A stretch of DNA of 64,000 bases from Bog-756 sp963813525 (GTDB lineage: Bacteria; Actinomycetota; Acidimicrobiia; Acidimicrobiales; RAAP-2): the NCBI GenBank assembly GCA_963813525.1, contig CAWEZI010000005.1, positions 2,666,001 through 2,730,000 on the forward strand, in the 5' to 3' direction. The first letter of the stretch is position 1, and each line of letters opens with the position of its first letter. The notes beneath the pieces are model-generated. The model had not been told where the DNA came from. It did not search any database and saw only the letters and a program-made list of their open reading frames with translations. Position numbers and translations under genes: made by a program. This document shows, piece by piece, positions 51,299 through 59,637 of this stretch.

Positions 51299-51327
51299 TT
51301 GCGTAACGCTTCCGATATATGTAGGGT
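51299..51327 (+). promoter_or_regulatory. Promoter candidate for tetR
   Basis: TTGCGT (51299-51304), 17 b, TAGGGT (51322-51327). The 9-b palindrome GCGTAACGC (51301-51309) overlaps the -35 and could allow autoregulation. Confidence 0.4.
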
Positions 51328-51376
51328 GGGCGGCCAGTAGCCCATCGGCGACACCGCCGTGCATCTGTGGGGGAAC

Positions 51377-52030
51377 GTGTCCAGGACACAGCAACAGCGC
51401 AAAGCCGAGACCCGAGCCCGCCTTTTGGCCGCGGCCGCTGACCTCTTCGCCGACCAGGGGGTCGACGCCGTATCGGTGGACGCCGTGGCCGAAGCCGCCG
51501 GTCGCACCTCCGGCGCGGTGTACGCCCACTTCGGTAGCAAGCAGGGCCTCCTGTTGGCCCTTCTCGACTCGTGGCGGGACGCCGTACGCACCGTGCTCCT
51601 GGCCGAAGTGGCGGTGACCGACTCCCCCGAGGGCCAGTTGGCGGCGGTGTGGGACAACGTGGCCGGCGGAACCGGTGATGGATCCGACCGGTGGTCCCTT
51701 CTCGAGCACGAGCTGTGGCTGCGGGCCGCCCGCGACGGTGAGGTAGCCGACGTGATGCGTGAACGGAACACCGCGGCCCGCCACTTCAGCGCAGGCCAAC
51801 TGGAATCGTGGAGTGATCGAGTCGGCGCTCAGCCCGCCGCTGACCCCGAACAACTGGCCGTGCTGGTCAGTGCCCTTCTGACCGGGCTGTCCATGCAGCA
51901 TCGGCTGGATCCGGACGCGGTCAGCGCCGACCTCGCCGTCCGGGGCCTCTGTGCCCTGGTGGGGCTGCCGACGTCGTCATCACGTGGTCGACCGGCGTCC
52001 ATCCACACCGCCTCGGCCGACAAGACCTGA
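51377..52030 (+). CDS. TetR-family transcriptional regulator
   Basis: A 217-residue TetR regulator. The N-terminal helix-turn-helix is ARLLAAAADLFADQGVDAVS followed by AVAEAAGRTSGAVYAHFGSK (about 14-58); the rest is a ligand domain without recognisable specificity. GTG 51377 is chosen over GTG 51359 because GGGGGA lies just ahead of it. It is divergent from the aldehyde dehydrogenase and 22 b ahead of the NMO-like gene, with which it is probably co-transcribed. Confidence 0.9.
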   Translation: MSRTQQQRKAETRARLLAAAADLFADQGVDAVSVDAVAEAAGRTSGAVYAHFGSKQGLLLALLDSWRDAVRTVLLAEVAVTDSPEGQLAAVWDNVAGGTGDGSDRWSLLEHELWLRAARDGEVADVMRERNTAARHFSAGQLESWSDRVGAQPAADPEQLAVLVSALLTGLSMQHRLDPDAVSADLAVRGLCALVGLPTSSSRGRPASIHTASADKT

Positions 52031-52052
52031 TCATCCCCAAAGGAGCCTGACC

Positions 52053-53174
52053 ATGAATACAGAAATCCGCCGCAAGCTGGGCATCGAGTTCCCCATCTTC
52101 GCCTTCACCCACTGCCGCGACGTGGTCGCCGCCGTAACCAACGCCGGTGGCATCGGCGTCCTCGGCGCCATCGGCTTCTCGCCCGACCAGCTGGAGGTCG
52201 AACTGACGTGGATCGACGAACACGTCGGCGACCGCCCGTACGGGGTGGACATCGTGATCCCGGCCAAGTACGAGGGCATGGACGAGATGGACCCCGACAA
52301 GCTCGAGGCTCAGATCAGGGCGCTTGTCCCCCCGCAACACAAGGACTTCGCCCTCAAGATCCTGGCCGATCACGGTGTCCCCGAGATCCCCGAGGCGGAA
52401 CGGTCCTCGAACGGCATGATCGGGTGGACGGCCGCCCACGCCGCCGGATTGTTGACGGTGGCTCTCCGCCATCCCAACGTCAAGCTCATCGCCAACGCCC
52501 TGGGCACTCCCCCGCCCGACGTCGTGGAGCGGGTGCAGAGTGCCGGCCTGATGATCGGGGCTCTGGCCGGGTCGGTCAAGCACGCCCTCAACCACAAGGC
52601 GGCCGGCCTCGACTTCATCATCTGCCAGGGCTCCGAAGGCGGCGGCCACACCGGTGACGTGGGCAGCATCGTCCTGTGGCCCGAGGTGGTCGAAGCTGTC
52701 GCTCCGATTCCGGTCCTGGCGGCCGGAGGTATCGGCAGCGGCCGCCAGATGGCGGCAGCCATGGCCCTCGGTGCCCAAGGAGTGTGGTCCGGGACCTTGT
52801 GGCTGACGGTCGAGGAGGCAGACATCCCACCCAAGCAGATGGAGACCTATCTGGCCGCCTCCAGCCGCGACACGGTGCGCTCGCGTTCGTTCACCGGCAA
52901 GCCCTGCAGGATGCTCAAGAACGACTGGACTGACGCCTGGGAGCAGGAGGACACCCCCGACCCCCTACCCATGCCGCTCCAGATGATGGTGGCCATCGAA
53001 GCCGTATCCCGTGGGCACCGGTATCCCGAGCAGGCCAAGGATGTCAATTTCAACCCCTGTGGCCAGGTGATCGGACGGGCCACCTCGGTCCGGAAGGCCA
53101 AGGACGTGGTCTTCTCGATGGTCGAGGACTACCTGGAGGCCACCGAACAGCTCCAGGCCGGGGTGACGGTCTGA
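52053..53174 (+). CDS. Nitronate monooxygenase-like flavoprotein
   Basis: A 373-residue FMN barrel of the nitronate monooxygenase/2-nitropropane dioxygenase family. KLGIEFPIFAFTHCRDVVAA and NAGGIGVLGAIG are the N-terminal signatures, GLDFIICQGSEGGGHTGDVG holds the catalytic-His region, and PVLAAGGIGSGRQMAAAMAL binds FMN phosphate. It resembles a mycobacterial NMO-like group used in lipid or steroid catabolism more than classical NMO, so oxidation of a non-nitro substrate is possible. AGGAG sits 8 b before ATG 52053. It follows tetR directly. Confidence 0.85.
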   Translation: MNTEIRRKLGIEFPIFAFTHCRDVVAAVTNAGGIGVLGAIGFSPDQLEVELTWIDEHVGDRPYGVDIVIPAKYEGMDEMDPDKLEAQIRALVPPQHKDFALKILADHGVPEIPEAERSSNGMIGWTAAHAAGLLTVALRHPNVKLIANALGTPPPDVVERVQSAGLMIGALAGSVKHALNHKAAGLDFIICQGSEGGGHTGDVGSIVLWPEVVEAVAPIPVLAAGGIGSGRQMAAAMALGAQGVWSGTLWLTVEEADIPPKQMETYLAASSRDTVRSRSFTGKPCRMLKNDWTDAWEQEDTPDPLPMPLQMMVAIEAVSRGHRYPEQAKDVNFNPCGQVIGRATSVRKAKDVVFSMVEDYLEATEQLQAGVTV

Positions 53175-53256
53175 CCATCCGGTGGGCGGCATCAGCCACC
53201 GACCTCCCCGGCCCGACGTATCGGTTCACAGAAGCCAGCACGAGGGCGGCAATGGG

Positions 53257-53262
53257 TAAACT
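53257..53262 (+). promoter_or_regulatory. -10 box for leaderless ABC ATPase transcript
   Basis: TAAACT ends six bases before ATG 53269; no RBS is present. Confidence 0.5.
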
Positions 53263-53268
53263 CGCCTG

Positions 53269-55356
53269 ATGGCGCCTGTTCTTCAGTTGGACAACCTGCG
53301 GACCGAGTTCCGCATGCGCACGTCAACCGTTGTGGCTGTCGACGGGATGAGTTTCGACGTGGACGAAGGGGAGTGCGTCGGCATCGTCGGCGAGTCGGGG
53401 TGCGGTAAGACCACCACAGGCCTCTCGATCATGCGGTTGCTCCCGGGCAACGGCCATATTACCGGGGGAAGCATCAAGCTCCTGGGTCGCGATCTGGCCG
53501 ATGTGGACGAAAAGCAGATGCGCAAGGTCCGTGGGAACGAGGTGGCGCTCATCCCCCAGGATCCCATGACATCGCTCAACCCGACCATGACCATCGGACG
53601 CCAGATCGCCGAAGGCGTGCGACTGCATCGCGACGTGACCCTTCAAGAGGCGCGCCAGCGGGCCATCGAAACCCTCCGTCTGGTCGAGATGCCCCAACCG
53701 ACGGAGCGCATCGATCAGTACCCGCACGAGTTGTCGGGTGGACTTCGCCAGCGGGTCATGATCGCCATGGCCCTGGCCTGCGAGCCCAAGCTGCTGATCG
53801 CAGACGAGCCCACCACGGCACTCGACGTGACCATCCAGGCCCAGATCCTCAATCTCATCGACGAGCTCCGGCAGCGCCTGTCCATGGCCGTCGTCCTCAT
53901 CACCCACGATATGGGGGTCATCGCCGGCCGTACCGACCGGGTGGTCGTCATGTACGCGGGCAAGATTGCCGAGGAGGCCGAGACCGGACAGCTCTTCCAA
54001 AGGATCCGCCATCCCTACTCGGAAGCCCTTCTGGCATCCGTCCCCCGACTGGATCACAAGCAGGACGAACGACTGCTGTCGATACCAGGCTTACCGCCGG
54101 ACCTCTCCCAGACCATCACCAACTGCCGGTTTGCACCGCGCTGCCAGTACGCCACCGACCAGTGCCGCAACGAAGACCCGCCGCTGGTCGACATGGAATC
54201 CGAGCATCAAGTCGTCCATCGCTTTGCCTGTTTCCATCCGGTCGACCACAGCACCAGCCAACGACCCATCCCCGTCGAGGTCACCGCCAAAGTACGCGCC
54301 GAGCAGTCGGCGCGGGCGGAGGCGCTGGTCACCGCCGACAACATCCTCGAGGTCAGGGAGGTGGTCAAGGAGTTCCCGGTGATGTCGGGAACCGTCTTCC
54401 GCCACCAGACAGGGAGCGTCAAAGCAGTCTCCAATGTCACCTTTGACATCCGCCGAGGTGAGACCTTCGGGTTGGTGGGCGAGTCCGGCTGTGGCAAGAC
54501 CACCCTCGGACATCTCATCGTCGCACTGGATCGGGCGACGTCGGGGTCCATAACCTTCGACGGCGTCGAGATGTCGGCGCTGAGCGGTCGTGACCTGCGC
54601 TCCCGCAGACGAGATCTCCAGCTCATGTTCCAGGACCCCTACGCCTCACTGGACCCCCGGATGCGGGTCGGGTCCATCATCCGCGAGCCGCTGAAGGTCC
54701 ACGGTGTCGGCTCAGCGGCCGACCAAGCGGAGAGAGTTCGCTCGCTGTTGGGAGAAGTGGGTTTGAGCGAGGACGCGGTCGACCGCTATCCCCACGAATT
54801 CTCGGGGGGCCAGCGGCAACGCATCGGACTGGCCCGCGCCCTGGCCCTGGATCCGAAACTGATCGTGGCCGACGAGCCGGTTTCAGCGCTCGACGTCTCC
54901 ATTCAGGCGCAGATCCTCAACCTGATGAAGGACCTCCAGATCCGGCACGGTCTGACCTACGTGATGATCTCCCACGACCTGGCGGTCATCCGCTACATGG
55001 CCGACACCATCGGCGTCATGTACCTGGGGAAGGTGGTCGAGCTGGGACCCGCCTCCGAGGTCTACGAGCGGCCCACCCATCACTACACCGTCGGACTGCT
55101 CGACGCCGTGCCCGAGGCTGAAGTCGAAGTTGCCCGATCCAAAGCGCGTCATCAGGCAACCGTGCAAGGAGAGCTGCCTTCCTCCATCGATCCACCGTCC
55201 GGTTGTCGCTTCCGAACCCGCTGTCCGGCCGCCCGGGAGGTCTGCGCCCAACAGGAGCCGCCCATGACCGATTTCGGGAACGGGCATTTCGCCGCCTGTC
55301 ACTTCCCAGTACGGACACCGGTCTCCTTGTCGAGCGCCCGGTCGAGCTCCGACTGA
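53269..55356 (+). CDS. Fused peptide/nickel-type ABC transporter ATPase (DppD-DppF)
   Basis: A 695-residue protein with two complete ABC domains. The first has GESGCGKTTTG, LSGGLRQRV and LLIADEPTTALD; the second has GESGCGKTTLG, FSGGQRQRI and LIVADEPVSALD. Each half ends in an oligopeptide/dipeptide C-terminal domain with clustered Cys (RFAPRCQYATDQCR; CRFRTRCPAAREVC), which may ligate an iron-sulfur cluster as in Dpp-type ATPases. Normally these are two genes, dppD and dppF. It energises uptake through DppBC. It is on the + strand and converges on dppC, 14 b between stops, rather than being in the dppABC operon. Confidence 0.93.
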   Translation: MAPVLQLDNLRTEFRMRTSTVVAVDGMSFDVDEGECVGIVGESGCGKTTTGLSIMRLLPGNGHITGGSIKLLGRDLADVDEKQMRKVRGNEVALIPQDPMTSLNPTMTIGRQIAEGVRLHRDVTLQEARQRAIETLRLVEMPQPTERIDQYPHELSGGLRQRVMIAMALACEPKLLIADEPTTALDVTIQAQILNLIDELRQRLSMAVVLITHDMGVIAGRTDRVVVMYAGKIAEEAETGQLFQRIRHPYSEALLASVPRLDHKQDERLLSIPGLPPDLSQTITNCRFAPRCQYATDQCRNEDPPLVDMESEHQVVHRFACFHPVDHSTSQRPIPVEVTAKVRAEQSARAEALVTADNILEVREVVKEFPVMSGTVFRHQTGSVKAVSNVTFDIRRGETFGLVGESGCGKTTLGHLIVALDRATSGSITFDGVEMSALSGRDLRSRRRDLQLMFQDPYASLDPRMRVGSIIREPLKVHGVGSAADQAERVRSLLGEVGLSEDAVDRYPHEFSGGQRQRIGLARALALDPKLIVADEPVSALDVSIQAQILNLMKDLQIRHGLTYVMISHDLAVIRYMADTIGVMYLGKVVELGPASEVYERPTHHYTVGLLDAVPEAEVEVARSKARHQATVQGELPSSIDPPSGCRFRTRCPAAREVCAQQEPPMTDFGNGHFAACHFPVRTPVSLSSARSSSD

Positions 55357-55370
55357 TTACTCGGGACCGG

Positions 55371-56378
55371 TCAGCGCTGTTGCAGCCTGACCTCCAGCGA
55401 ATCGCGCAGGGCATCGCCCACATAGTTGAAGGCCACCACCACCAGGACGATGCAGATACCGGCCGGGTAGATCTGCCACCAGTACCCGCTGGCCGCAGCG
55501 TCGACACCGTTGGACAGCATGGTGCCCCAGTCGGTCTGGGGGGCCGGCACCCCGAGGCCGATGAACCCGAGGGCGGCCAGCAGGAGGATGGAGTCGGCGA
55601 TCTGGAATGTGGCGAACACCACGATGGTGCCGATCGAATTGGGGATGATGTGACGGCCGATGATCCGGGTCCGGTTCCCACCCATGACCCGGACGGCCTG
55701 TACGTACTCGCGCCGCCGTAGGGACAGGGTTTCACCCCGGATCAGACGCGCCGGTACCAGCCAGCTCACGAAGGCGATCACCAGGATCAGCAGGACCTCC
55801 GACTGGTGGTAGATGGTCACCAACGCCACCAGTAGGAACAGCACGGGAATGGACAGGAAGACATCGACCACCCGCATCAACAGCGCATCGAACCAGCTCC
55901 CGAAGAACCCCGAAATGGCACCGTAGAGAGTCCCGAAAACAGTGGCCACGAAGGCCGAGGCAAAACCGACGATGAGGGAGGCCTGTCCGGCGAACATCAA
56001 CCGACCGAGGATGTCGAAGCCGCTCTCGTCGGTGCCCAGCGGGTTTCCGTTACCGGGAGGAGCGTTGTCTGTCGAGTTCTGCAGGGCCAGCTGGGTGTTG
56101 GTCTGATTGGTCGGGTAGAGATGGGGTCCGACGAAACAGAAGAGGATCATCAGGACGATGACGGCCAGCCCGGCCACGGCCAGCTTGTTCTCGACGAATA
56201 CCCGGCCCATCTGTCGGAAGATGCCGCCGGTGGACCTGGCCTCCCCCCCCTCGGGACCGCCAGCCTCCCCCACCAGCTCACTGCTGCTCAGGGTGGGTCC
56301 GAGCCCGATTGGCAAAGGAGCCCGATCCTCCTCGTCGTTGAAGACGGGATCGAGCCGGATGTCTTCGTCGTCGTCCAT
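55371..56378 (-). CDS. dppC: ABC transporter permease, DppC type
   Basis: A 335-residue inner-membrane permease. An acidic N-terminal stretch is followed by one membrane helix, an extracytoplasmic loop (GNPLGTDESGFDILGRLM) and five more helices; the EAA loop contacting the ATPase is YVQAVRVMGGNRTRIIGRHI. ATG 56378 follows the dppB stop almost directly (TGACATG); GTG 56387 is an overlapping alternative. It pairs with DppB and is energised by the fused ATPase encoded convergently. Confidence 0.9.
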   Translation of the reverse strand: MDDDEDIRLDPVFNDEEDRAPLPIGLGPTLSSSELVGEAGGPEGGEARSTGGIFRQMGRVFVENKLAVAGLAVIVLMILFCFVGPHLYPTNQTNTQLALQNSTDNAPPGNGNPLGTDESGFDILGRLMFAGQASLIVGFASAFVATVFGTLYGAISGFFGSWFDALLMRVVDVFLSIPVLFLLVALVTIYHQSEVLLILVIAFVSWLVPARLIRGETLSLRRREYVQAVRVMGGNRTRIIGRHIIPNSIGTIVVFATFQIADSILLLAALGFIGLGVPAPQTDWGTMLSNGVDAAASGYWWQIYPAGICIVLVVVAFNYVGDALRDSLEVRLQQR

Positions 56379-56379
56379 G

Positions 56380-57336
56380 TCAGTCACCACCCAGTCGGAT
56401 CCGTGGATCGGCCACGGCATAGAGGATGTCGGCCAGGAGCGAGCCGATGACCGTCGCCACCGTGATGACCAGGGTGGTCCCGAGCACTGTGGGGATGTCG
56501 TCGTTGAAGGCGGACTGCACGGTGAGAAGGCCCATGCCGGGGTAGTTGAAGACGTCCTCGGTGATGAGGGCGCCGCTCACGATGGCAGGGAGGGCCAATC
56601 CGAGCAGTGTGAGGATGGGTATCAGGGCATTCCGGAGTGCATGCCCGTACAGCACGCGGCGGGGGCCGGCACCCTTGGCCCGTGCCGTGCGGACGTAGTC
56701 CTCAGCCAGCGCGTCCATCATCGACGAACGCATGTAGCGGCTGAAGGAAGCGATGGTGGTGACCGAAAGTGTGATCAGGGGCAGCACGAAGGCCCGCGGG
56801 TCGGTGAAAACGGCCCAGGCCGACGCGTTGCTCGGCGGTGAGACGGGAAACCAATGCAGGTCGAAGGCGAACCAGATGATCAGCAGCGTTCCCAAAAAGA
56901 AGTCGGGCATGGCGTAGAAGAAGAATGAGGCGGAGGTGGCCACGTAGTCGACCGGCTTGTTGCGTCGGACGACCTGCAGAATGCCGAGGGGTATGGCGAT
57001 GATCAGCGAGATGAGGACCGACGCGCCTACCAGGACGAGGGTTTTGGGCAGGCGCTCCCCGATGACCTGGCGGACACCCTGGTTGTACTTGTACGAATAA
57101 CCGAGGTTGAGGTGGACGAAGAGCCCCTCCACATAGCGCCACAATTGGTCGAGGATCGGCAGGTTCAATCCGTTGAGCCGGTTGAAACGGGCCACATTGA
57201 AGGCGGTCGACTTAGGACCGAGGACCGCCTTGGCCTCACCGCCGGGGATGAGCCGGGCCAGCAAGAAGGTGATAAGGATGACGCCGAGGATGACGATGAT
57301 GGCCTGGCCCACCCGCCGGACGATGTAGCCGGTCAT
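56380..57336 (-). CDS. dppB: ABC transporter permease, DppB type
   Basis: A 318-residue permease with six predicted membrane helices. It opens YIVRRVGQAIIVILGVILIT and ends GSLLADILYAVADPRIRLGG, both typical of DppB/OppB. The EAA loop is YVRTARAKGAGPRRVLYGHA, with LRNALIPILTLLGL following. It is separated from dppA by 137 b containing a stem-loop and immediately precedes dppC. Confidence 0.92.
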   Translation of the reverse strand: MTGYIVRRVGQAIIVILGVILITFLLARLIPGGEAKAVLGPKSTAFNVARFNRLNGLNLPILDQLWRYVEGLFVHLNLGYSYKYNQGVRQVIGERLPKTLVLVGASVLISLIIAIPLGILQVVRRNKPVDYVATSASFFFYAMPDFFLGTLLIIWFAFDLHWFPVSPPSNASAWAVFTDPRAFVLPLITLSVTTIASFSRYMRSSMMDALAEDYVRTARAKGAGPRRVLYGHALRNALIPILTLLGLALPAIVSGALITEDVFNYPGMGLLTVQSAFNDDIPTVLGTTLVITVATVIGSLLADILYAVADPRIRLGGD

Positions 57337-57375
57337 GAAGGACAGTCCCCACCTAGTGGGGTCCGGGCGCCATGC

Positions 57376-57410
57376 GCTCCCTCCCCTGACCGGAGATCGG
57401 AGGAGGGAGC
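57376..57410 (-). terminator. Hairpin between dppA and dppB
   Basis: GCTCCCTCC and GGAGGGAGC form a 9-bp stem with a 17-b loop, and a smaller CCCCAC-CTA-GTGGGG stem lies at 57347-57361. Their position after the binding-protein gene suits partial termination or mRNA protection, which would raise DppA over the permeases. Confidence 0.45.
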
Positions 57411-57473
57411 GAGGTCCGCAGTGGAAGGTGTCGGTGTCACGATCGACTCGATATGCCGGTCATGACTCCCTGA

Positions 57474-59369
57474 TCAGAACCGCCAGGCCTCCGGATTGAG
57501 GCTGTTGAACACGTTCTGTGGGGTCACCCCGGTCATGCCCTTCAGGTATTCGGTGATCGGGTTCCCCGCGTTGGGCTGGAAGACAACCGGCAGCTGCTGG
57601 GCCAGGTAGTTCTCGTACTGGGTCAGCGGCACCTGGGTCGAGTTGGTGGCGGCGATGTTGGCGTCGTTGGTGGGGTCCGAATAGCTACCGGAGTTGGATC
57701 CGGCATTGGTCTGGAAGATCTCTTCACCGGTCGGGTAATAGTCAGGGGAGAAGATCCAGCCCGCCCCCCAGTTGGCCATCTCCCACGAACAGCCGCTCGG
57801 ACACGGCGTCGAGTTGCCGATGACCGTGTTGAACGATGCCTGCGACAGGTCGATGTTGATGCCGGCCTGCGACCATTCCGACTTCTCCGCCGTCATGAGC
57901 TGGGTGGTTGCTTCCAGACCGCTGGCGTACTGGATGTTGAAGGACAACTGGGCACCGGCCGGGATACCGGCACCACACTGGTTGGACCCGGTGCCAGGCG
58001 ACTGGCAGGTGGATGTCCCGTTGGGAACCACCTTCCATCCGTGATCCTTGAGGAGCGAGATGGCCTTCGACGGGTTGTAAGGATAAGGATTGTTCTTGAC
58101 CAGCGTGGACACGAAGGAGTTGGCCGGCTGCGAGGGAACGGGGCCGTAGGTACCCACGCTGTAACCCTTGAAGATCTTCTGGTTGTACAGGGGCTGGTCG
58201 ACCATCAACTGCATCGCCTGACGGAAGTACAACTGCTTGAAGATCTTGCCCGCGTTGCCGCTGTCACCGGTGGAGTTGAAGTTATAGGGGAAGTAGTTGA
58301 TGGCCCATCCGTACAGAGGATCAAGGTTGAAATTGGAGAGCCGGGGGTTGTTCGGCCCGGGCACCAGCGCGTTGGTGGTCGGGGTAGTGATGTCCTGGAA
58401 GGGGAGATAGCCCACATCGATCTTGCCACCCACCAGGGCGTTGAATTCCGCCGGATCGGAGGTGAAGGGCAGCTCGACGAATTTCTTGATGGTGGGCTTG
58501 ACCGGGCCCGAGTAGGTCGGGTTGGGGACCATGGTCACGTTTCCGGATGCGTCGAAGCTGGTCAACCTGAACGGCCCGTCCACCACCTGCCAGATCGGGT
58601 TGGTGGCGTAGGTCGACAGCGAGTTGTTGGTCGCGTTCGGGTTGGCCGGGTCGTAACCGGCCTGCTTGGACAGGAAGGTGTAAACGGCGGTGCACTGGGT
58701 GTCCGCCGTCCCGTAGGGGGCGGCGGCACAACCGCCCGAATTGGGAGCGCCCCCCACCGCAGTGATGTCCCAGGCGTTGGGCATGGGGGTGATCTGGGAC
58801 AGCTGGTTGTAGGTGAACCAGTAGGAGTTCACCGGGGCGGTCAGGGTGAAGGTGAGTTGGGTGGGGCTGTTGACGGTAACGGTCTTGAGATCATCGGGGA
58901 TGGTGCCGGGCGCATAGCCGGCCCAGTTGGCCTTCTGGGCGTGGAGCATGTTCATCCAGAACATGACATTCTGCGCCGTCAAGGTCTCGCCGTTCGACCA
59001 CTTGTAGGGCTTCAGGTTGACGACCACTGTGGTGTTGTTGTTGGAGTAAGTGGGGGCGTCTGCCAGCGAGAGGGAGGGATTCAGATCCGGGGTGGCGCCG
59101 TTGCCGAACCAGTAGAGCGGCCGGTACATGAGGTACTGGAACTGTTCGCTGTTGTTCACGCTGAAGAAGGCCAGGCTCATGAAGGGAAAGATGTAGTTGG
59201 GAGGAGTCTGCGGCTGTTCGGCCCAGTAGGCGGTGGTGGTCGAGGCCGACGCGTCCGACCCACCGGAAGAAGAGGACGAGCCGCACGCCGCCGCCACGGC
59301 CCCCAGCGACAAGACCACGGCGAATATGCCGGCGCGCCTACCCATTCGCACGATGCCTGTTCTCCTCAT
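57474..59369 (-). CDS. dppA: Peptide/nickel-type ABC transporter substrate-binding lipoprotein
   Basis: A 631-residue extracellular solute-binding protein of family 5. The signal peptide ends in the lipobox VAAACGSSSS, so the mature protein is lipid-anchored at that Cys and followed by a Ser/Gly linker. Domain signatures include WSNGETLTAQNVMFWMN and YFRQAMQLMVDQ. It is longer than E. coli DppA (about 535) and rich in Asn, Tyr and Thr, consistent with an extracytoplasmic environment. AAGGGGATTCC precedes the ATG. Ligand identity (peptide, nickel chelate, sugar) is not readable. Confidence 0.92.
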   Translation of the reverse strand: MRRTGIVRMGRRAGIFAVVLSLGAVAAACGSSSSSGGSDASASTTTAYWAEQPQTPPNYIFPFMSLAFFSVNNSEQFQYLMYRPLYWFGNGATPDLNPSLSLADAPTYSNNNTTVVVNLKPYKWSNGETLTAQNVMFWMNMLHAQKANWAGYAPGTIPDDLKTVTVNSPTQLTFTLTAPVNSYWFTYNQLSQITPMPNAWDITAVGGAPNSGGCAAAPYGTADTQCTAVYTFLSKQAGYDPANPNATNNSLSTYATNPIWQVVDGPFRLTSFDASGNVTMVPNPTYSGPVKPTIKKFVELPFTSDPAEFNALVGGKIDVGYLPFQDITTPTTNALVPGPNNPRLSNFNLDPLYGWAINYFPYNFNSTGDSGNAGKIFKQLYFRQAMQLMVDQPLYNQKIFKGYSVGTYGPVPSQPANSFVSTLVKNNPYPYNPSKAISLLKDHGWKVVPNGTSTCQSPGTGSNQCGAGIPAGAQLSFNIQYASGLEATTQLMTAEKSEWSQAGINIDLSQASFNTVIGNSTPCPSGCSWEMANWGAGWIFSPDYYPTGEEIFQTNAGSNSGSYSDPTNDANIAATNSTQVPLTQYENYLAQQLPVVFQPNAGNPITEYLKGMTGVTPQNVFNSLNPEAWRF

Positions 59370-59421
59370 GGAATCCCCTTTTGCTCTCAGGCGGGCCGGA
59401 CCCGCATCCGCCCGTGTCCAC

Positions 59422-59444
59422 CCCGATCACGGGGTGTGATCGGG
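59422..59444. promoter_or_regulatory. Inverted repeat at the dppA transcription start
   Basis: CCCGATCAC, GGGGT, GTGATCGGG: a perfect 9-b inverted repeat immediately downstream of the dppA -10 box. It could be a repressor operator or a 5'-UTR hairpin. Confidence 0.5.
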
Positions 59445-59445
59445 T

Positions 59446-59474
59446 ACCGTAACCGATTTGTCATGTTCACTCAA
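59446..59474 (-). promoter_or_regulatory. Promoter candidate for dppABC
   Basis: On the minus strand TTGAGT (59474-59469), 17 b, TACGGT (59451-59446). This is the best -35/-10 pair in the 268-b gap upstream of dppA and gives a leader of about 70 b with an RBS. The rest of the gap shows no gene. Confidence 0.5.
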
Positions 59475-59637
59475 TGCATTGGACACCTTGTCACATTCCG
59501 TTCATAAAGTCCGCCACCGCTGCCGTCTTAGTGCTCCATCCGGCAGAGGAAGACGGAATCGGTTGCCCCCGGCCCAACGGACCAGCGGTCGGTGGGGATG
59601 GTGGATGCAGCAAAAGCCCAGCTGGCGCCGCCGGGGC

